Shown piece by piece: positions 34,696-46,900 of a DNA stretch of 64,000 bases; within the stretch, counting starts at the first letter, position 1; each line of letters opens with the position of its first letter. A model generated the notes under the pieces. That model did no database searches and was not told the origin of the DNA. It worked only from the letters and a program-made list of their open reading frames with translations. The stretch covers positions 1,922,001 to 1,986,000 of the forward strand of contig JAETXT010000010.1 of NCBI GenBank assembly GCA_019188255.1. The letters run 5' to 3'. The translations under genes were made by a program, and so were the position numbers. This DNA is from Verticillium longisporum. Its lineage: Eukaryota > Ascomycota > Sordariomycetes > Glomerellales > Plectosphaerellaceae.

Positions 34696-35326
34696 GGTAA
34701 TGGACAGACTATTTCTCGCGCCGGAAACGATGCCAAGGAGACGAGGACGGAAAATAAGTGCACATGTGTGTAGGACTTTATGTCCTGAAAGCGCGGCGAG
34801 GAAAACAGCAAAGTCAACACGCTCGCGGCCCCTCGGAAGAAAGGCTTACCGATCTTCTCGGAACCTTGAGCCACTCCTGGTGAACATACTGGGAACGTGC
34901 AACGACTTTATCCTAACAACAATAGGTCAAAGGGATTGAGCCGCAGCACTAGGAGTACTACTTGTGGTGCCGGGAAAGGGGTTGAAAGAGGGCCCCACTG
35001 ACTCGGATCCCGGCGCGAAACGTGGTCTACCTACAGTGCATTACTGGACCCAGGATTTCAGGTCAAGTATCGCAATCTTACTTGCAGCAATGGACTCGGT
35101 TCCCACTCACAAGGATCATCAAATTAAAACAAAGCCCATCCAGCTCCGCGAGGGACGAACAGGCGAGGTAAATCAAGCCAAGGCAGTTTCGATCAGAGAG
35201 ACAGCGTCAGCTCGGCATCTCATGGAAAGCAGTGGACGTCAGGTCATTTGTCACCCTACAAATATCAAGATTGATCTTTTCATGCAGGGCATTGAAGCAT
35301 CGCTTGAGGATTACACATTGACCCAG
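34696..35326. other. Intergenic region without a supported gene
   Basis: It starts with the promoter of the phosphatase gene. One plus-strand frame of 137 codons (34964-35377) has no domain and overlaps the decayed gene on the other strand, so it was not called. Confidence 0.45.
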
Positions 35327-36040
35327 CTACTCTACCTCGTTATCGACATGAGTAACTCTCCAAATTCCGGGTCGTAGGAGTCGTTCATTTGCATTTCGAA
35401 GGGAATCCCATCCATGTAGCCGACCCCGGCTGCAAGCCAAAGCCCTCTGCTCGCCGCTGGTTGTTTTCTGGAACAGACCTGGTGGGAGATGCTGGGTTGC
35501 TTGAGTGATTAGTCTTCGACCCATGTCGTTGTCTTGATATCGTGGGAATAAAGGAATGCTTGGATTGAAGATGATGTTGGTTTTCGAGTTCATCCACGCC
35601 GATAATCGCGACCGCTGTTGCGGGACTTGACCCAAAATGCTGACGATTCTATCGCACGCCTTCAGGCAAGCCGTCGATGGACTGAAAGAAGTCCTCAGAG
35701 AGGCTGTCAGCTGCAACGCACACTCAAGTTTAGCTTTGAGGCTCTCGATGCAATGGCTACCCTCTTCTGGTAGCAGAGGTTGAATATGGTATAAGATTTG
35801 AGGGACCTGGTAGATGCTGACAGCAATAATCATGTCGTCGATGGCTTGAGAGGGCTGTAGCGGATAAACCTCAAACCAGAATTCGCAAAGTCAAATAGCC
35901 TTGTCCAACCAAATCTTCTGGTAGCTCTCTACCATGTCAGGGGGTGTTTTCTCCGTGGCATGTTTGGGAATTGATTCTCGAATCCCAGGTATCAGAAACC
36001 GATAGAGGTCGCAGTAGCAATGACAGGCGTTGTGTCACGA
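35327..36040 (-). pseudogene. Decayed gene fragment, family not identified
   Basis: Read on the minus strand, a coherent coding-like sequence starts near 36040 (HNACHCYCDLYRFLIPGIRE) and continues through TPPDMVESYQKIWLDKAI. It then meets an in-frame TGA at 35893-35891 and resumes with LCEFWFEVYPLQPSQAIDDM and IIAVSIYQVPQILYHIQPLL. Amphipathic, leucine-rich sequence follows. Near 35,600 the coding character seems to jump frame, and a plausible ending (AAGVGYMDGIPFEMQMNDSY) is seen in a third frame. The composition resembles the middle or C-terminal region of fungal Zn2Cys6 regulators, but no zinc cluster or other signature is present. Several lesions and the missing start argue for a pseudogene rather than an unrecognised intron pattern. 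Its 5' end abuts the truncated sulfatase on the other strand. Confidence 0.6.
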
Positions 36041-36875
36041 CCGGAAGAAAGGACGGCCTATGAGCTGAGGTATATGAAGACTATCTGCGAAAGGCTACGG
36101 CACCGGACGTGCAACGGACAAGATCTGGCAAGAGGCCAAGGCAACGTATTTCAGCATAACCTCTCGACTCGAAGACCATTTTGGCCGCGTCATGAAGCGC
36201 GTTGATGAGCTGGACCTGTTGAAGGACACGGTGACCATGTTCTTCACGGACCACGGCGAGTACCTCGGCGACCACGACCTCGTCGAGAAGTGGCAGTCCG
36301 GTCTCTCGGAGACGCTCATGCGCGAACCACTCATCATCGGCGGCGCAGGGCTTCTCGAGGGAAAGACGGTCGCTGCCATGACGGCGATGGTCGACCTCGT
36401 CCCGACGATTCCCGAAATGTCGGGCATTGGCGAAAATTTTCCTCACAATGGCGAGTCGTGGATCCCGGTCCTAGTTGGGGATGCACAAAAACATAAGACG
36501 TATGCTTTCTTCGAAGGAGGCTTCTTGACCTCAGAAGAGCCTCTTCTGGAACAGGCGCCGTATCCATACGATATCAAGGCGGGACTGCAGCACGAGGATA
36601 CTTCGCTCGTTGGGAAAGCAATATCGCTCAGAAACGAGAGGTGGGCCTACATTTTTCGTTTGTACGAGCCAGCTGAACTGTACGATCGTGACGGCGACCC
36701 TCACGAGATGCATAATCTGGCACAAGAGCCGCAGCTCAAGGAGGTGGTGGATCAACTGGATAGGGACGTACTACACTGGCTCGTGAAGGGATCCGATCTT
36801 TTGCCATGGCAGAAGGACAACAGGTTTCCAGAGGTCAACCTGCCTAGCCGCGGCAACAGATGGAAGAACATTTGA
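36020..36875 (+). pseudogene. 5'-truncated type I sulfatase (C-terminal part)
   Basis: An open frame from about 36,084 through 36,875 encodes the C-terminal half of an alkaline-phosphatase-fold sulfatase. Visible segments are GYGTGRATDKIWQEAKATYF, SRLEDHFGRVMKRVDELD, the metal-site region FFTDHGEYLGDHDLVEKW, MREPLIIGGAG and, near the end, ELYDRDGDPHEMHNLAQEPQ. The N-terminal half with the Cys/Ser-x-Pro-x-Arg site that is converted to formylglycine is absent. Before 36,084 related-looking sequence (AYELRYMKTI) lies in another frame, which suggests a frameshift, and further upstream the sequence belongs to the decayed gene on the opposite strand. No working sulfatase can be made from this remnant. 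An ATG at 36192 would give a 227-residue product lacking the active site. Confidence 0.82.
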
Positions 36876-37108
36876 AGAAGGCAGGTCGACCATAAGATAG
36901 AATGCATGAACAAGCAGTTGTATTTAACAATTCTTGCGCGACATCAACATGCATCATGGATGACGCACTTGACATCCCAATTTATGTAAACTTCGGAACG
37001 GGGAGGACCGGGCGACTCCAACATTCTTGACTATGAGTTGCATGTACCTAGGATGAAAGAAACTGATGGGCAAAAAGAGTGGACCTTTCCATTGGGCAAA
37101 AACAAATG

Positions 37109-37213
37109 TCCGCGATGAGGATCGAACTCATGATGTTCGGATATCTAAGTCTTATGACTCAGTCATATTAAGCAATATGAGACCGACGCTCTGACCAGCT
37201 AAGCCACGCAGAC
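37109..37213 (-). tRNA. tRNA-Met (CAT), elongator type, with intron
   Basis: On the minus strand the 5' strand GTCTGCG pairs with CGCGGAC at the 3' end (one G-U pair). The D-arm reads GCTTAGCTGGTCAGAGC. The anticodon arm is TCGGT-CTCATA...A-TCCGA, with CAT as anticodon and the U-U mismatch at 31-39 that is also found in yeast elongator tRNA-Met. The T-arm is ATGAG-TTCGATC-CTCAT. An intron of about 33 nt sits one base after the anticodon, the canonical place. Total length is 105 nt, about 72 after splicing. Confidence 0.93.
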
Positions 37214-38676
37214 TGTTTGTTGAATTCCGGTAACAATTTTCTGATACATGTCAGTAGATCAAGCACCCTCACAAGCCTTCCAGACCGTCAGCAAAGGCAT
37301 TGTTCCTTCCAGGTATGGTACTTGCTTTATCCATTTCTTGATGCGTGCCTCGTTGTTCAGATTCGACACAGCGGTTCACAAGCGACGGCCTTCCCTGCAT
37401 ATTGAAAATCGATGCTGGCCCCTGGGACTTATCGTCATCTGAAAGCTTGGACACACAGACGATCGCTTGCTCGGCAGGCCTGGCTTATCGCTTGTCACTG
37501 GCTTCTGGCCGGCCGGAAACTCAGATTCGCCCTCGCCAACGACAGGGAGCCCTTGCTACCTTGACTTTGACCCAAGCCTCAATTGACTCTGCGTGCCAGT
37601 CTCACCTCCCATGCCGTGAAGCCGCAAGTGAGGGATTTGCGAGCGATATCACCTTGGTCTGAGCCACTGCCTGTCGCATGTCAATTGCTGTTGCTTGGGT
37701 TTCAGGCAGCCATTTCTCCTTCCCTTCAATGCCGTTCAGGCATCGTCTCTCCACGTGCTTCATCATCCGGAACTGGCGGCACGCCGATAGCGAGTCGCCA
37801 ATATTGCTGCGGCACCTCCCGACAGTGATTTCTGTCAGACAACGTCCGCCCCGCCTCGTAGTATGCCAAATTGGGCAAAATGCCGTCCTCACCGCGAGAG
37901 CATCGGCGTGATGCATGTGCCTTTCGTGATAGCCATCCAGCCAACCCTTACCCCGCGCCGCCATCGGCACTTGGCTACCCAAGGAGGCATCTCTCAGCTT
38001 GTCCATCCATGATGTCCTATGTACCCGAGACCAAAGCGCTCGCTAGCAGATAATCTCAATCGCCAGCTACGATAACGTGGTGACATATCGCCCTTTGAGT
38101 GGCTGCGCTGGCTGATGTTGCGATGCGCCCCCGGCATGTTTATGCCGGAGTGGCAAACATCTTTCGCAAAAGACTGACAGCGGTAGGTCAGGAGTTGGTT
38201 CTTGAAGAGACAGGCCGTACAGAAGTGAAGAGCCTAGCAACTCAGGGCCCTGTCTGGTTGGGTCCTGGTCCTGGAGGTCATCGCGGATTGGGGATAAAGG
38301 CTAAGGAAAATCGATCGTGGGAAGTACAAGGGCTGTGAGTGGTTGCGTGTACCCTGCCACATGGGGATGAAGAGGAAATAAGCACCGGTATCATTGATAG
38401 CGGCGGGCTCCGATGAAATGTAGACGCGTATTCAGATGAGTAGGTAGAGGCGGGGAAGTCTTGGTGTTTCGCGGGGTGCGAGTGTGTCTTTTGAGATAAG
38501 AACCACGACTCAATGTGCGACTGCCCGTACGTGGATAAAAAGCTATAGAAGCCCCGTGTAATGATGATCAAAGTTGGCCTTGAGAATCTTCAGACGACTC
38601 AATATCTGGTCTCACAGCCTCGCATTTGCCTCTCTTTTCTTGCAAGGTTGATCACGGCGTTCGCCTTATCGCCGAT
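37214..38676. other. Intergenic region without a supported gene
   Basis: Only short chance frames occur on both strands. The last few hundred bases should contain the promoter of the secreted nuclease gene. Confidence 0.5.
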
Positions 38677-39557
38677 ATGAAGTTCACCACTACGATCACG
38701 GGGCTTCTCGTTGGGACTGCTGGAGTCTTTGCTGCACCAGTCCCGGCTCCTGTGGCTGTGGCCGATCCGGTTCGTACCCGTCTGGTTGGATCCTCGTTTG
38801 GCCGGCGCACGACTGACAGTGTCGGAACTACAGCCCGGAATCCCTTCGGCGACCTCGGCGAGGACCCTTCTTGCGGGGTTGACAGTGGCAGCCGCAGGAT
38901 CGACGGCCGACTATGACCGCAGCCTGTTCCGCCACTGGCACATTGTATCAGGCACATGCGATTCACGGTGAGTTCCAGAGGGCAACGCAATAAGTGTCGT
39001 CCATCAAGTCCATGACCCATTCGGAGCAACTGACACGTGTAATCGGCAGTGAGACGGTGCTCGTGCGGGATGGAGCCGGCGTCAGCACCGACAGCGCATG
39101 CCAGCCGACGTCTGGAACATGGTTCAGCCCGTACGACGGCGTGACGGTGACACAATCGTCGTCGGTCGACATTGACCACATGGTGCCGCTGGCCAATGCA
39201 TGGATCGTGCGTCTTTTCCCCTCCCGCCCCCTCCCTCTCTTGCCTGTGCTCTCCCGTCCAAGACAGCAGTTGCGCGACATCCAAGGCTGATGACAGTGGA
39301 TGCAGTCGGGCGCCTCGACATGGACGGCTGCACGGCGGGAAGCTTTCGCCAACGACCTGTCGGGCCCGCAGCTGTGGGCTGTCTCGGCCAGCACGAACCG
39401 ATCCAAGGGCGATCGCAGCCCAGATCTGTGGTCACCCCCCGTGACGGCGTTCCGGTGCACGTACGCGCGGAGCTGGATCCAGGTCAAGAGCTCGTATAGC
39501 CTCACCATTACCAGTGCCGAGCGCACAGCGCTGACCAGCATGCTCAACACATGCTGA
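38677..39557 (+). CDS. Secreted HNH-type (DUF1524/GmrSD-like) nuclease
   Basis: Four exons are inferred: 38677-38769, 38834-38967, 39050-39206 and 39306-39557, with introns of 64, 82, 99 bp; the product is about 211 residues. A signal peptide (MKFTTTITGLLVGTAGVFAA) is followed by DYDRSLFRHWHIVSGTCDSR, then ETVLVRDGAGV and TWFSPYDGVTV. The catalytic-type motif VDIDHMVPLANAW (Asp-His) is next, then WTAARREAFANDL, LWAVSASTNRSKGD, and a final cysteine pair. This is the layout of secreted HNH endonuclease-like proteins found in Streptomyces and many fungi. DNase or RNase activity outside the cell is expected from the family but untested here. An alternative acceptor nine bases upstream of 39306 would add three residues. 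Confidence 0.88.
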
Positions 39558-41209
39558 GCGCGCGGCCGTGTGTCTTTGGCCGTCTTGGCCATGTCATGGT
39601 CTCGAAGCTAGAGAGTCGTAGCTCCAAAAGGGACCGTGCAGATTTGTGGTCGCAGTTCAATGATCCATGGCCCACAAAGATCTTCAGAAGCTCTGAGCGA
39701 AAATGGCGGGGCTTTCCATTCGCGAATCGCAAAAATGAGATTCGCTGCATCGAGTATGACTGGGACCTGGGACCAGGGGCACGATGGTAGGGTACGGCGA
39801 AGGTGGGTTGCTGTGAGTCGTCGACCGTTCATGAAGAGCCTACGACAGGCAGCATGAGTGTATGCATGTTGTTTCGCTTTTTATGCAGTACCAGCCGAAA
39901 AATCAGCCAAGTAGTCAGAAGTTCCAACCAAGATGCAATCTCGAGCTGCTTTATTACGAGGCTTGGCACCCTCGCGACCAACTGCATGCAGGGAGATGAG
40001 AAGAGGCACGAAGCATCCTGCCCAAGGCCCTAACGTTTATAACGTGGGCCCTTAGGATCGTCCATCGGTCAATCACACAGTTCAACACGAGGCCCGTTTT
40101 AGCCGGCGGCCATAGCTAGTACAGCGGGTCTTGGAGGATGGAAGGAGCTGGGCCCAGTACACATGTACCATGTACCTACGCTGCCGGGGGCTGGTTCCTT
40201 CGGCCTCACCCAGGGGCAGCTTGGGGGACCGCTTCGGTGGCTTGATGAGGAAGCCAACGGGCTGGGCAGCGCTTGGCTCCCCCTATTAGCCCCGAATCTA
40301 CATGTAGTGCAAGAGTGCAGGACTGCCATTGTTATATCGCAAGACACGAGGCCGCTCTCAGGATGCACCAGGCTGCATTCCAGTGCCCATGGGCTCAGCA
40401 ACATGCCTCACACGGTGAGAAGGTTGCAGCGCATAGCACCCGTCTCCTCAGCGATAGCCGGACCTTGGGGTTTGTCTTTTTTGGCTCAGTGGCACGACGA
40501 AATGGCTTCCGTGGCAGCAGCGTACCTAGCGTATCGATGATACCGTTCCATTGTCCCTCACCGAGGCCCTCACTAATTCTCCTCTCCGTTCCACGCCTGT
40601 GCTAATTTCGGCTGAGGTGGGTCTAGAGCGTCAGGCCAATGGGAATGCAGTTACCGCGACCCCGTGTTTTGGCCCACGATGCCTTCTTGCCCTACCAGAG
40701 TGCTACGTTGCCAGATTTGCAGGGACCCTCCCTCTTGCGCCTGCCCGAACCAGCCAACCACTACTGGGGCTCATCTGTGCCTGCCAGTGCTGTGCCTCTT
40801 GCCCACGCGCCGTCTGAGACCAAAGAAAACGGCAGGGGAGAAGGAGGAAGGAGGAAGGGGGGTTGTGTGTCTGGCGCCTGCCCAGTCTCACCTCAATCGC
40901 CTGGCGTCTTGTCAGCACGCAGCACAGCACCAATGCCCAGAGCATCCATCGTATTCAGCTGCTTCGCCTTCCCGTGGCCCAGCCCACCCTTTTCTTCTCT
41001 CTCTCCCTTTTCTCATCACACGCCTCACTCTCTTTAAGGAATTCGCATTCCCCCCCACCGTGTCGTCAGCGTCGCATTCGGCTTCTGTTTCTCTCTTTCT
41101 CTCTCTCCGTTTCTTCATTAACTTTGTGTGGTCCTCTCTTCGAGAAGTTCCTCTTCTCAGTCTTTCGTTCGGATTTCGAATCTTCTGACGATACACCAAA
41201 CCCGATACA
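39558..41209. other. Intergenic region, CT-rich leader at its end
   Basis: No gene is supported. From about 40,960 to 41,200 the plus strand is C/T-rich with repeated TCTCTCT, consistent with the 5' leader of the Crh-type gene at 41210. Confidence 0.5.
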
Positions 41210-42530
41210 ATGCGTCACACCACTTTCAAATCGGCGGCCCTGTCGCTGGCCGTCGCCGGTATGGCCTCGGCGCAGACCTGGTCTCTGTGCAACCCCGTCG
41301 AGGGCGACGACTGCAAACCCAACCCTGCCTTCGGTGGCGCCGCCAAGTACGACTTCACCACGGCCACCAAGCTCGACGACCTCAACTCCTTCTTCACCGT
41401 CGACCCCGGTGTCGTCTACAACGACAAGCAGATGTCCTTCGACGGCGGCGCTGGAGCCTCCATGATCATCTTTGAGGAGAGCAACGCCCCGACCCTCACC
41501 TCCAAGGAGTACCTCTTCTTCGGCAAGGTCGAGTGTGTCCTCCGCGCCTCGCCCGGCCAGGGCATCATCACCAGCATTGTCCTCCAGTCCGACGCTCTCG
41601 ACGAGATTGACTGGGAGTTCATCGGTGGCGACCACACCCACGTCCAGACCAACTACTTCCACCTCGGCAAGAAGGACTACACCTACGGCCGCAAGCACGA
41701 GCTGCCCTTCAACGCCATGGACGAGTTCCATGCCTACACCATCGAGTGGACGCAGGACGCCATTACCTTCTCCATCGACGGCAACGTTGTCCGCACCGCC
41801 ACGCCCGCCGAGGGTTCCTACCCCCAGACCCCCATGCAGCTCAAGCTCGGAACCTGGGTTGGCGGCAAGGGTGGCAAGGAGCAGCAGGGCACCATCGACT
41901 GGGCTGGCGGTCTCGCTCAGTGGGACCAGGCTCCTTTCGCCGCTCACTACCAGAAGGTCACCATCCAGGACTACGCCGGCGGCAAGAGGCGGCTCGCGAG
42001 TACGTCTACACCAAGGGTCAGGGCAGCTGGGAGAGCATCAGGGTTGTTGGCGGCAAGGAGAGCGACGCCGGCAAGTTCAAGGACACCACCGAGGACCCCG
42101 TCAAGTCCGAGACCTCCATTCTCCCCTCGGCCACTTCCAAGCTTCCCTCATCTGCCGCTGTCTCTGCTTCCGCCTCTATCAGCGCCGTCGTCTCCTCCAT
42201 CGAGGACGTTCTGAGCTCCATCGTCAAGGTACGTTGGACAAAATGAAGCCCCCACGAAAGAAGTCGTTGCTAATATGATGAAAACAGACCAGCACCATCT
42301 CATCGGCTCCCGTGAGCTCCTCGCTGCCCGCCAACACGACGACCATCAGGACGACCAGGACCACCAGCTCCGCCGCGACTACTCTTACTAGCGCCGAGGC
42401 CACCACCACCACCGGAGCGGCCGCTGCCCAGAGCTCCGCCGCGTCTGTTGATGAGAGCGCTGCCACCCACCTGCAGGCCAGCGCCCTTGTTCTGACCCTG
42501 GCCGCCGTTGCCGGTGTCTTCCTCTGGTAG
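41210..42530 (+). CDS. GH16 Crh-type chitin-glucan transglycosylase, one-base frameshift
   Basis: Exons are 41210-42228 and 42288-42530 (59 bp intron, GTACGT...AACAG). A signal peptide (MRHTTFKSAALSLAVAGMAS) precedes CNPVEGDDCKPNPAFGG, typical of Crh proteins. The catalytic motif DEIDWEFIGGD has both acidic catalytic residues and is followed by VQTNYFHLGKKDYT and MQLKLGTWVGG. The C-terminus is Ser/Thr-rich and ends in a hydrophobic tail (ASALVLTLAAVAGVFLW), a GPI-anchor signal. The family links chitin to beta-glucan in the cell wall. Near 41984-41990 the frame changes after DYAGGK and continues as REYVYTKGQGSWESI in the next frame; no GT-AG intron fits. One missing G would restore a protein of about 420 residues, so this is either an assembly error or a recent inactivating mutation. 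No CBM18 is seen. Confidence 0.88.
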
Positions 42531-43923
42531 ACGACGCCAGTCAACGACCAAGACTACCTTTACCATTCTTTGAAAAAATACCCAACGCAGAGAGAAGAGA
42601 TTTACGACCAAGGACGAAATGGAGAGTTTGCTCGCCAGGAAATCAGGTGGCGGCTGCTGGATTGAGCCCCGCCACGCGAACACCACGCATAATACCAGAC
42701 TACCATTTCATTTGTTTTGGCCGGTTTCGAGAATTGGAAATGGACGGCACTGCTTTGTTTAGCCTGTTCTTGATTGCATATCACGGTGCGCTCGGGAGAG
42801 CAGGGTGGTTGGTTGTCCGTGGAGGAGGAGGAGGAGGGGTCAAATCGACCGGGCTCATTTTCAGTTTTGCCAGACTGTTCCATGTTTTTTTGTTCAGAGG
42901 GGTTATTGTGTTTCTCCCCCCTGGCAGGCTTGTATGATAATCGTGTCATATTGATAGATTAGAGTGCATTCACCCCTTTTTCTTTTTTCCTTCCATGCTT
43001 GCGTTTCGTCTCGTTCCAGTGCCCTTCTCGCCGGCCAACGCCGTGTCATTCGATGGACGGACGAGTGACCACCATACGGGCACGCGAGGAGGTTTGGGCA
43101 CACACGCCGGCGCCGTTGAAGAATTAAGGGCCCCGGAGAGTTCACGCCTACCGCCCGCCGAGCCTTGATTTTAGACTTCAGGCGCCCGGACGACGGCGCC
43201 TGCGCCCGCACCCCGCACAGCATACGCAAGCGGGGCCCTCCTTCGTGTTTTCAATTGAGAGCTCAACCTGCGTCATGTACCCAGGTAGGTAGGTACCTTA
43301 TACCGTACCAAGCTAGAAAAACCGCTAGTGCAGGCTGACAGACACGGAGGGACCTACGAATTGGCACGCCAACAGCCTCTTTCATTCTCAATTATTCTTC
43401 ATGGTGTTTTATTTCGGGGGCGGCTGGGTTGCTGTCTGCTACAGTACACCAATCGTACATGCCCCGCCCCGTACGCGTCCCGTCATGAATCGTCCCGTCA
43501 CCCGTTTCGAGCTATCGTCAAAAGACGGAGCCAAGTTGATATTCTTCTCCGTCATACCCAGCCCCAATCAAGCGGGTTGGCCATCTTCTGCTCCCCTCTC
43601 TCCACCTCTCTCTCTGCGCGTGCATGAGATGACCCAAGAAGGAATATTACAACATAGGTACAGCAACAATACAGACACGCTCCGCCCTTGAGGGAGAAGC
43701 CGGGTATCAAACTGCTTTTCATCCGCGTGTCATGGTCAAGGTAAGAGAAAAAGCAGAAACTGGAATAAGAGCACAAGGAACGAAAAAGCACCCCCGTCGT
43801 AAGCTGTAACAAAAGAAAAGAAAAGAATAAAATAAAAAGGGAATTCAGCATCGCCAGCATTGTCTCGTGGAACCAGCCTCCCGAATTGGGATTCGACCCA
43901 AAGGTGGCTGGATAATTTCAGCC
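42531..43923. other. Convergent intergenic region
   Basis: Space between the 3' ends of the Crh-type gene and the Sec7 gene. It includes a (GGA)n stretch at about 42,820-42,838 and an AGGTAGGT-type motif at 43,281-43,298. No gene is supported. Confidence 0.5.
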
Positions 43924-46900
43924 TCACGCTTTTAGCGTCGCATCGCCGTCTGCGGCAACCTCGTCTTCCTCGTCGCTCAAGTCGCCGAGCGCTGCTCGTC
44001 GTGCGGTGTCTCTCTCGTTGTAGATCTCCTCGCGCCGCGTGTCGGCCTGCTGGAGACAGTCGACGTAGGTACGGAACTTGACAATCTCGCGGAGCAGGTA
44101 GGAGCTCTTGCGCTCCCAGTTAGCCATGGCCCGCCCAGCATTGTGGCCACGCGGTGTGAATGCGAGCAGCATCGGGCTGCGGAGGCTGTTGTGCACCTGA
44201 AGCTCATCCTCAACGCCCTTAACATAGGCCAGCAGTGTGAGGAGTTGTTCTGCCTCGGGCTGTGTGGAGGGGCGCATGCTCTGCGTTGGTGGCGCCCACT
44301 CGGAGATGTGGATGCGGTCGCCCGGAAGCTTGACGCCGCGGCTACCGCTACCGTAGGGGCCTGAGGGGTAATCGAAGGAGGCGGACCGGAAGCTACGCGA
44401 CGACTGCATGCTTGTTCGAGCTGCCGGCGGATTAGACGGGTTGGCGGTTGCGCTGCTTCCCGGACGAGACGTCCGACCAGATGGAGGTGCCCCGCCAGTA
44501 GACTCGTGAATCGCCGTGACGAGAGCGTTGTTGATAATGGCGTCGCTCCAGCCGTATTCAATGTTGCTGATACCACCAATGAGCGGGTACGTGCTGAGGC
44601 GCGCCCTCCTGTAGTTTGCTGTCGTGACAAATTCCTTGCTGATCTCCGGCGTGCCTACCTGGAACAAGTGCACAGCACCGGGAGGAAGGCTCAGTGCCCA
44701 CACATGCGGTCGCGTCCTAGAGTACCCAGGTGAAGGGAGTGCCGAGGCAAGCGTCTGGCGAAGGCTGAAAGTTCCGAGATTGGTCGCGTTGTCCTGCCAG
44801 TTACCACCGCCGACTGCGACAGTGCTGCTCTTTGCGGCATTACGCGTCATTTTGCTCTTGCGCCCCATTGACTTGTTCGCCGTGAAGGAAAACAGACTCA
44901 TCTGTCCCTTCTGCACAACAGCAAACACTTCGGTCCAGTTCCTGTCCTTGGCCTTCTTAGCGACTCCGTCCAGGTGGTGCTTGTGAGTGACCATGCCCTC
45001 CTTGACCCAAGGGGGACCAGCCAGCTCAAGAGATTCATCTTCGAGGAGGGGCACATTGGCTTCGTCGCTCATAATGGACGCAGCAGGGCCAAACCCTGAG
45101 GCATCATCGCGGATAATGGCTTGGCTGAGTGCGTTCGCGAATCCAATCGACTGCTGGTAGTCGCCGCGAGGAAACGGTGTGCCGAAAGAGTCCATGGACA
45201 TGCTGCCTTGTGTGCGACCCAGAGAATACCGGCTCCATGTTGCAGACGACGGCGTCGGACTCCAGATGGAATTGCCGTCATCGAAACTGGTCCTCGAGGA
45301 CGAAAACCCATTGTGACCAAGGCGAGGCCTGGACCTACTCTTAGAGCCAAAGCGGGCCGTGTTGTTGCGAGAATTCTCGGCAAGACGACCTCGGATGGAC
45401 GAGTGACTTTCCGACGGGGCTTTACTGAGCACACTCGGCGAACGCTTGAGCATGCCCATCACTGACAGGTTGCTGTGGGAGGTCGGGCCGAGGTTTCGTG
45501 ACGGTTCGGCGCCGAACAACGGGAGTCGCTCGTCCCTGATCGACGCGTAGATGAGCTTCAACACAATCTCGACCTGTGCCTCCCAAGCCCGCATGGTGCC
45601 GCCGAAAGGTGCCTTTACTAGAGGACCACACTCATCTTTTTCGACACCCTCAGCACCATCTGCGCTGGGCTCGCGTCGTGGCGCAGGCTTGAAGGAGAAC
45701 CGGTTCGAGCGCTCGTCAGCAGAAGGTCTGACGTCTTCGTTGGTAGCGTGTAAACTGTCCTTCTCGGGGAGAATACTGGGTCGCTTGAATGCGTTGGGCG
45801 CCGCTTCACCAACAGCCTGAATGATCGTTGTGATGGTGTTCTTGACAAACTGGCTGCGGGTCATCTTAGATTCGATGTCTGCCAGATGCAAATCTGTGTT
45901 CAGAAGCATGATCGAATAGCAGATGGTATGGATAACGTCTGCCAATGTTAGCTTGTTGTTCGGCAGAAGGCAGGTAGGGGAAGGCTGACCAGAAGCCTTG
46001 AATCCATGATTGGGGTTACAATCGCACCACCTCTTCGAAAAGGCAACCAGAATGCGATCAACCTGCTGCGTCTCTGCTCGGAAGACGAGCCTTTCACAGA
46101 CCTGTCGCAGAGCCTGCACGACGCTCTTATTGGCAAAATCGTACAGTTCCATGTAAGCCTGGAGGGTGCGCTGTCGAACAAGGCCTTCTTCTCCCATCCA
46201 AGCCGCCGCCTTTTCCTTCTGGATGAAATCTTCGTTTCCGTCATAAATCTTCTGTGCTTTTTGCCTGTCATCGTCGGTCGGATCGCCAACAACGAATTCG
46301 GGCTCGTCGAGGGGCTTGCCATTCATGGATTCGAGCATCTTTGAGCTATCTTCCACTGTCACGCTGGGTGTCTGGAGTGCCGACTTGTACTCTGTGCCGG
46401 TCGACCCTGATCGAATGCTAGCCGATCGGGCACCCTCCAGCGGCAGGACAAGTGTGGACCGATTTTCGTCCTCTGAATCAACCACCTCGGTTTCATTGGC
46501 CTTCGGCATTCTCGCGCGGTGCGCATTCTCTTTATCGACGGGTGGTGCCAGAGCCGGTGCAGATAACAATTCTTTGCTCGACTTCCTCATCCTCTCCGTC
46601 GACGCTGTCTTGTATTTTGTTGCAACCTCCACCTCGTTATCATCAGATCCATCCAGATTCAAGAACGAGTCGTCTCTCTTGCCGATGGGTTGTGGTACTT
46701 CGGGCGGGGGTCGCGTCGGGGTGTCGTTGCGTCGCTCATTGTCCGAAATTGCCTCGTCAGCGTTTGCTGAAGGCTCCGGCTCTTTCTCCAGGTCTGACTT
46801 GACCTCTCGGATGCGCGCGTTCGGGCTCGGTTCGTAATCGGGGGAGAAGGAGCGCTTGTATCCTTGCGGTTCGCGCTCTGGGGTGGAGGGCCTTACGACC

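Noticed and set aside
34964..35377. Plus-strand frame of 137 codons
   Set aside because: No recognisable features, and it overlaps the decayed gene on the minus strand.
36192..36875. A short but functional sulfatase starting at 36192
   Set aside because: The half of the fold with the formylglycine site is missing, and coding-like sequence continues upstream of this ATG in the same frame.
41950..42010. Intron as explanation for the Crh-type frame change
   Set aside because: The only GT-AG pairs that change the frame there are about 30-40 bp apart, too short, or would delete conserved residues.
43880..43905. Possible tRNA T-arm (GGGATTCGACCC)
   Set aside because: No matching acceptor, D or anticodon arms on either strand nearby.
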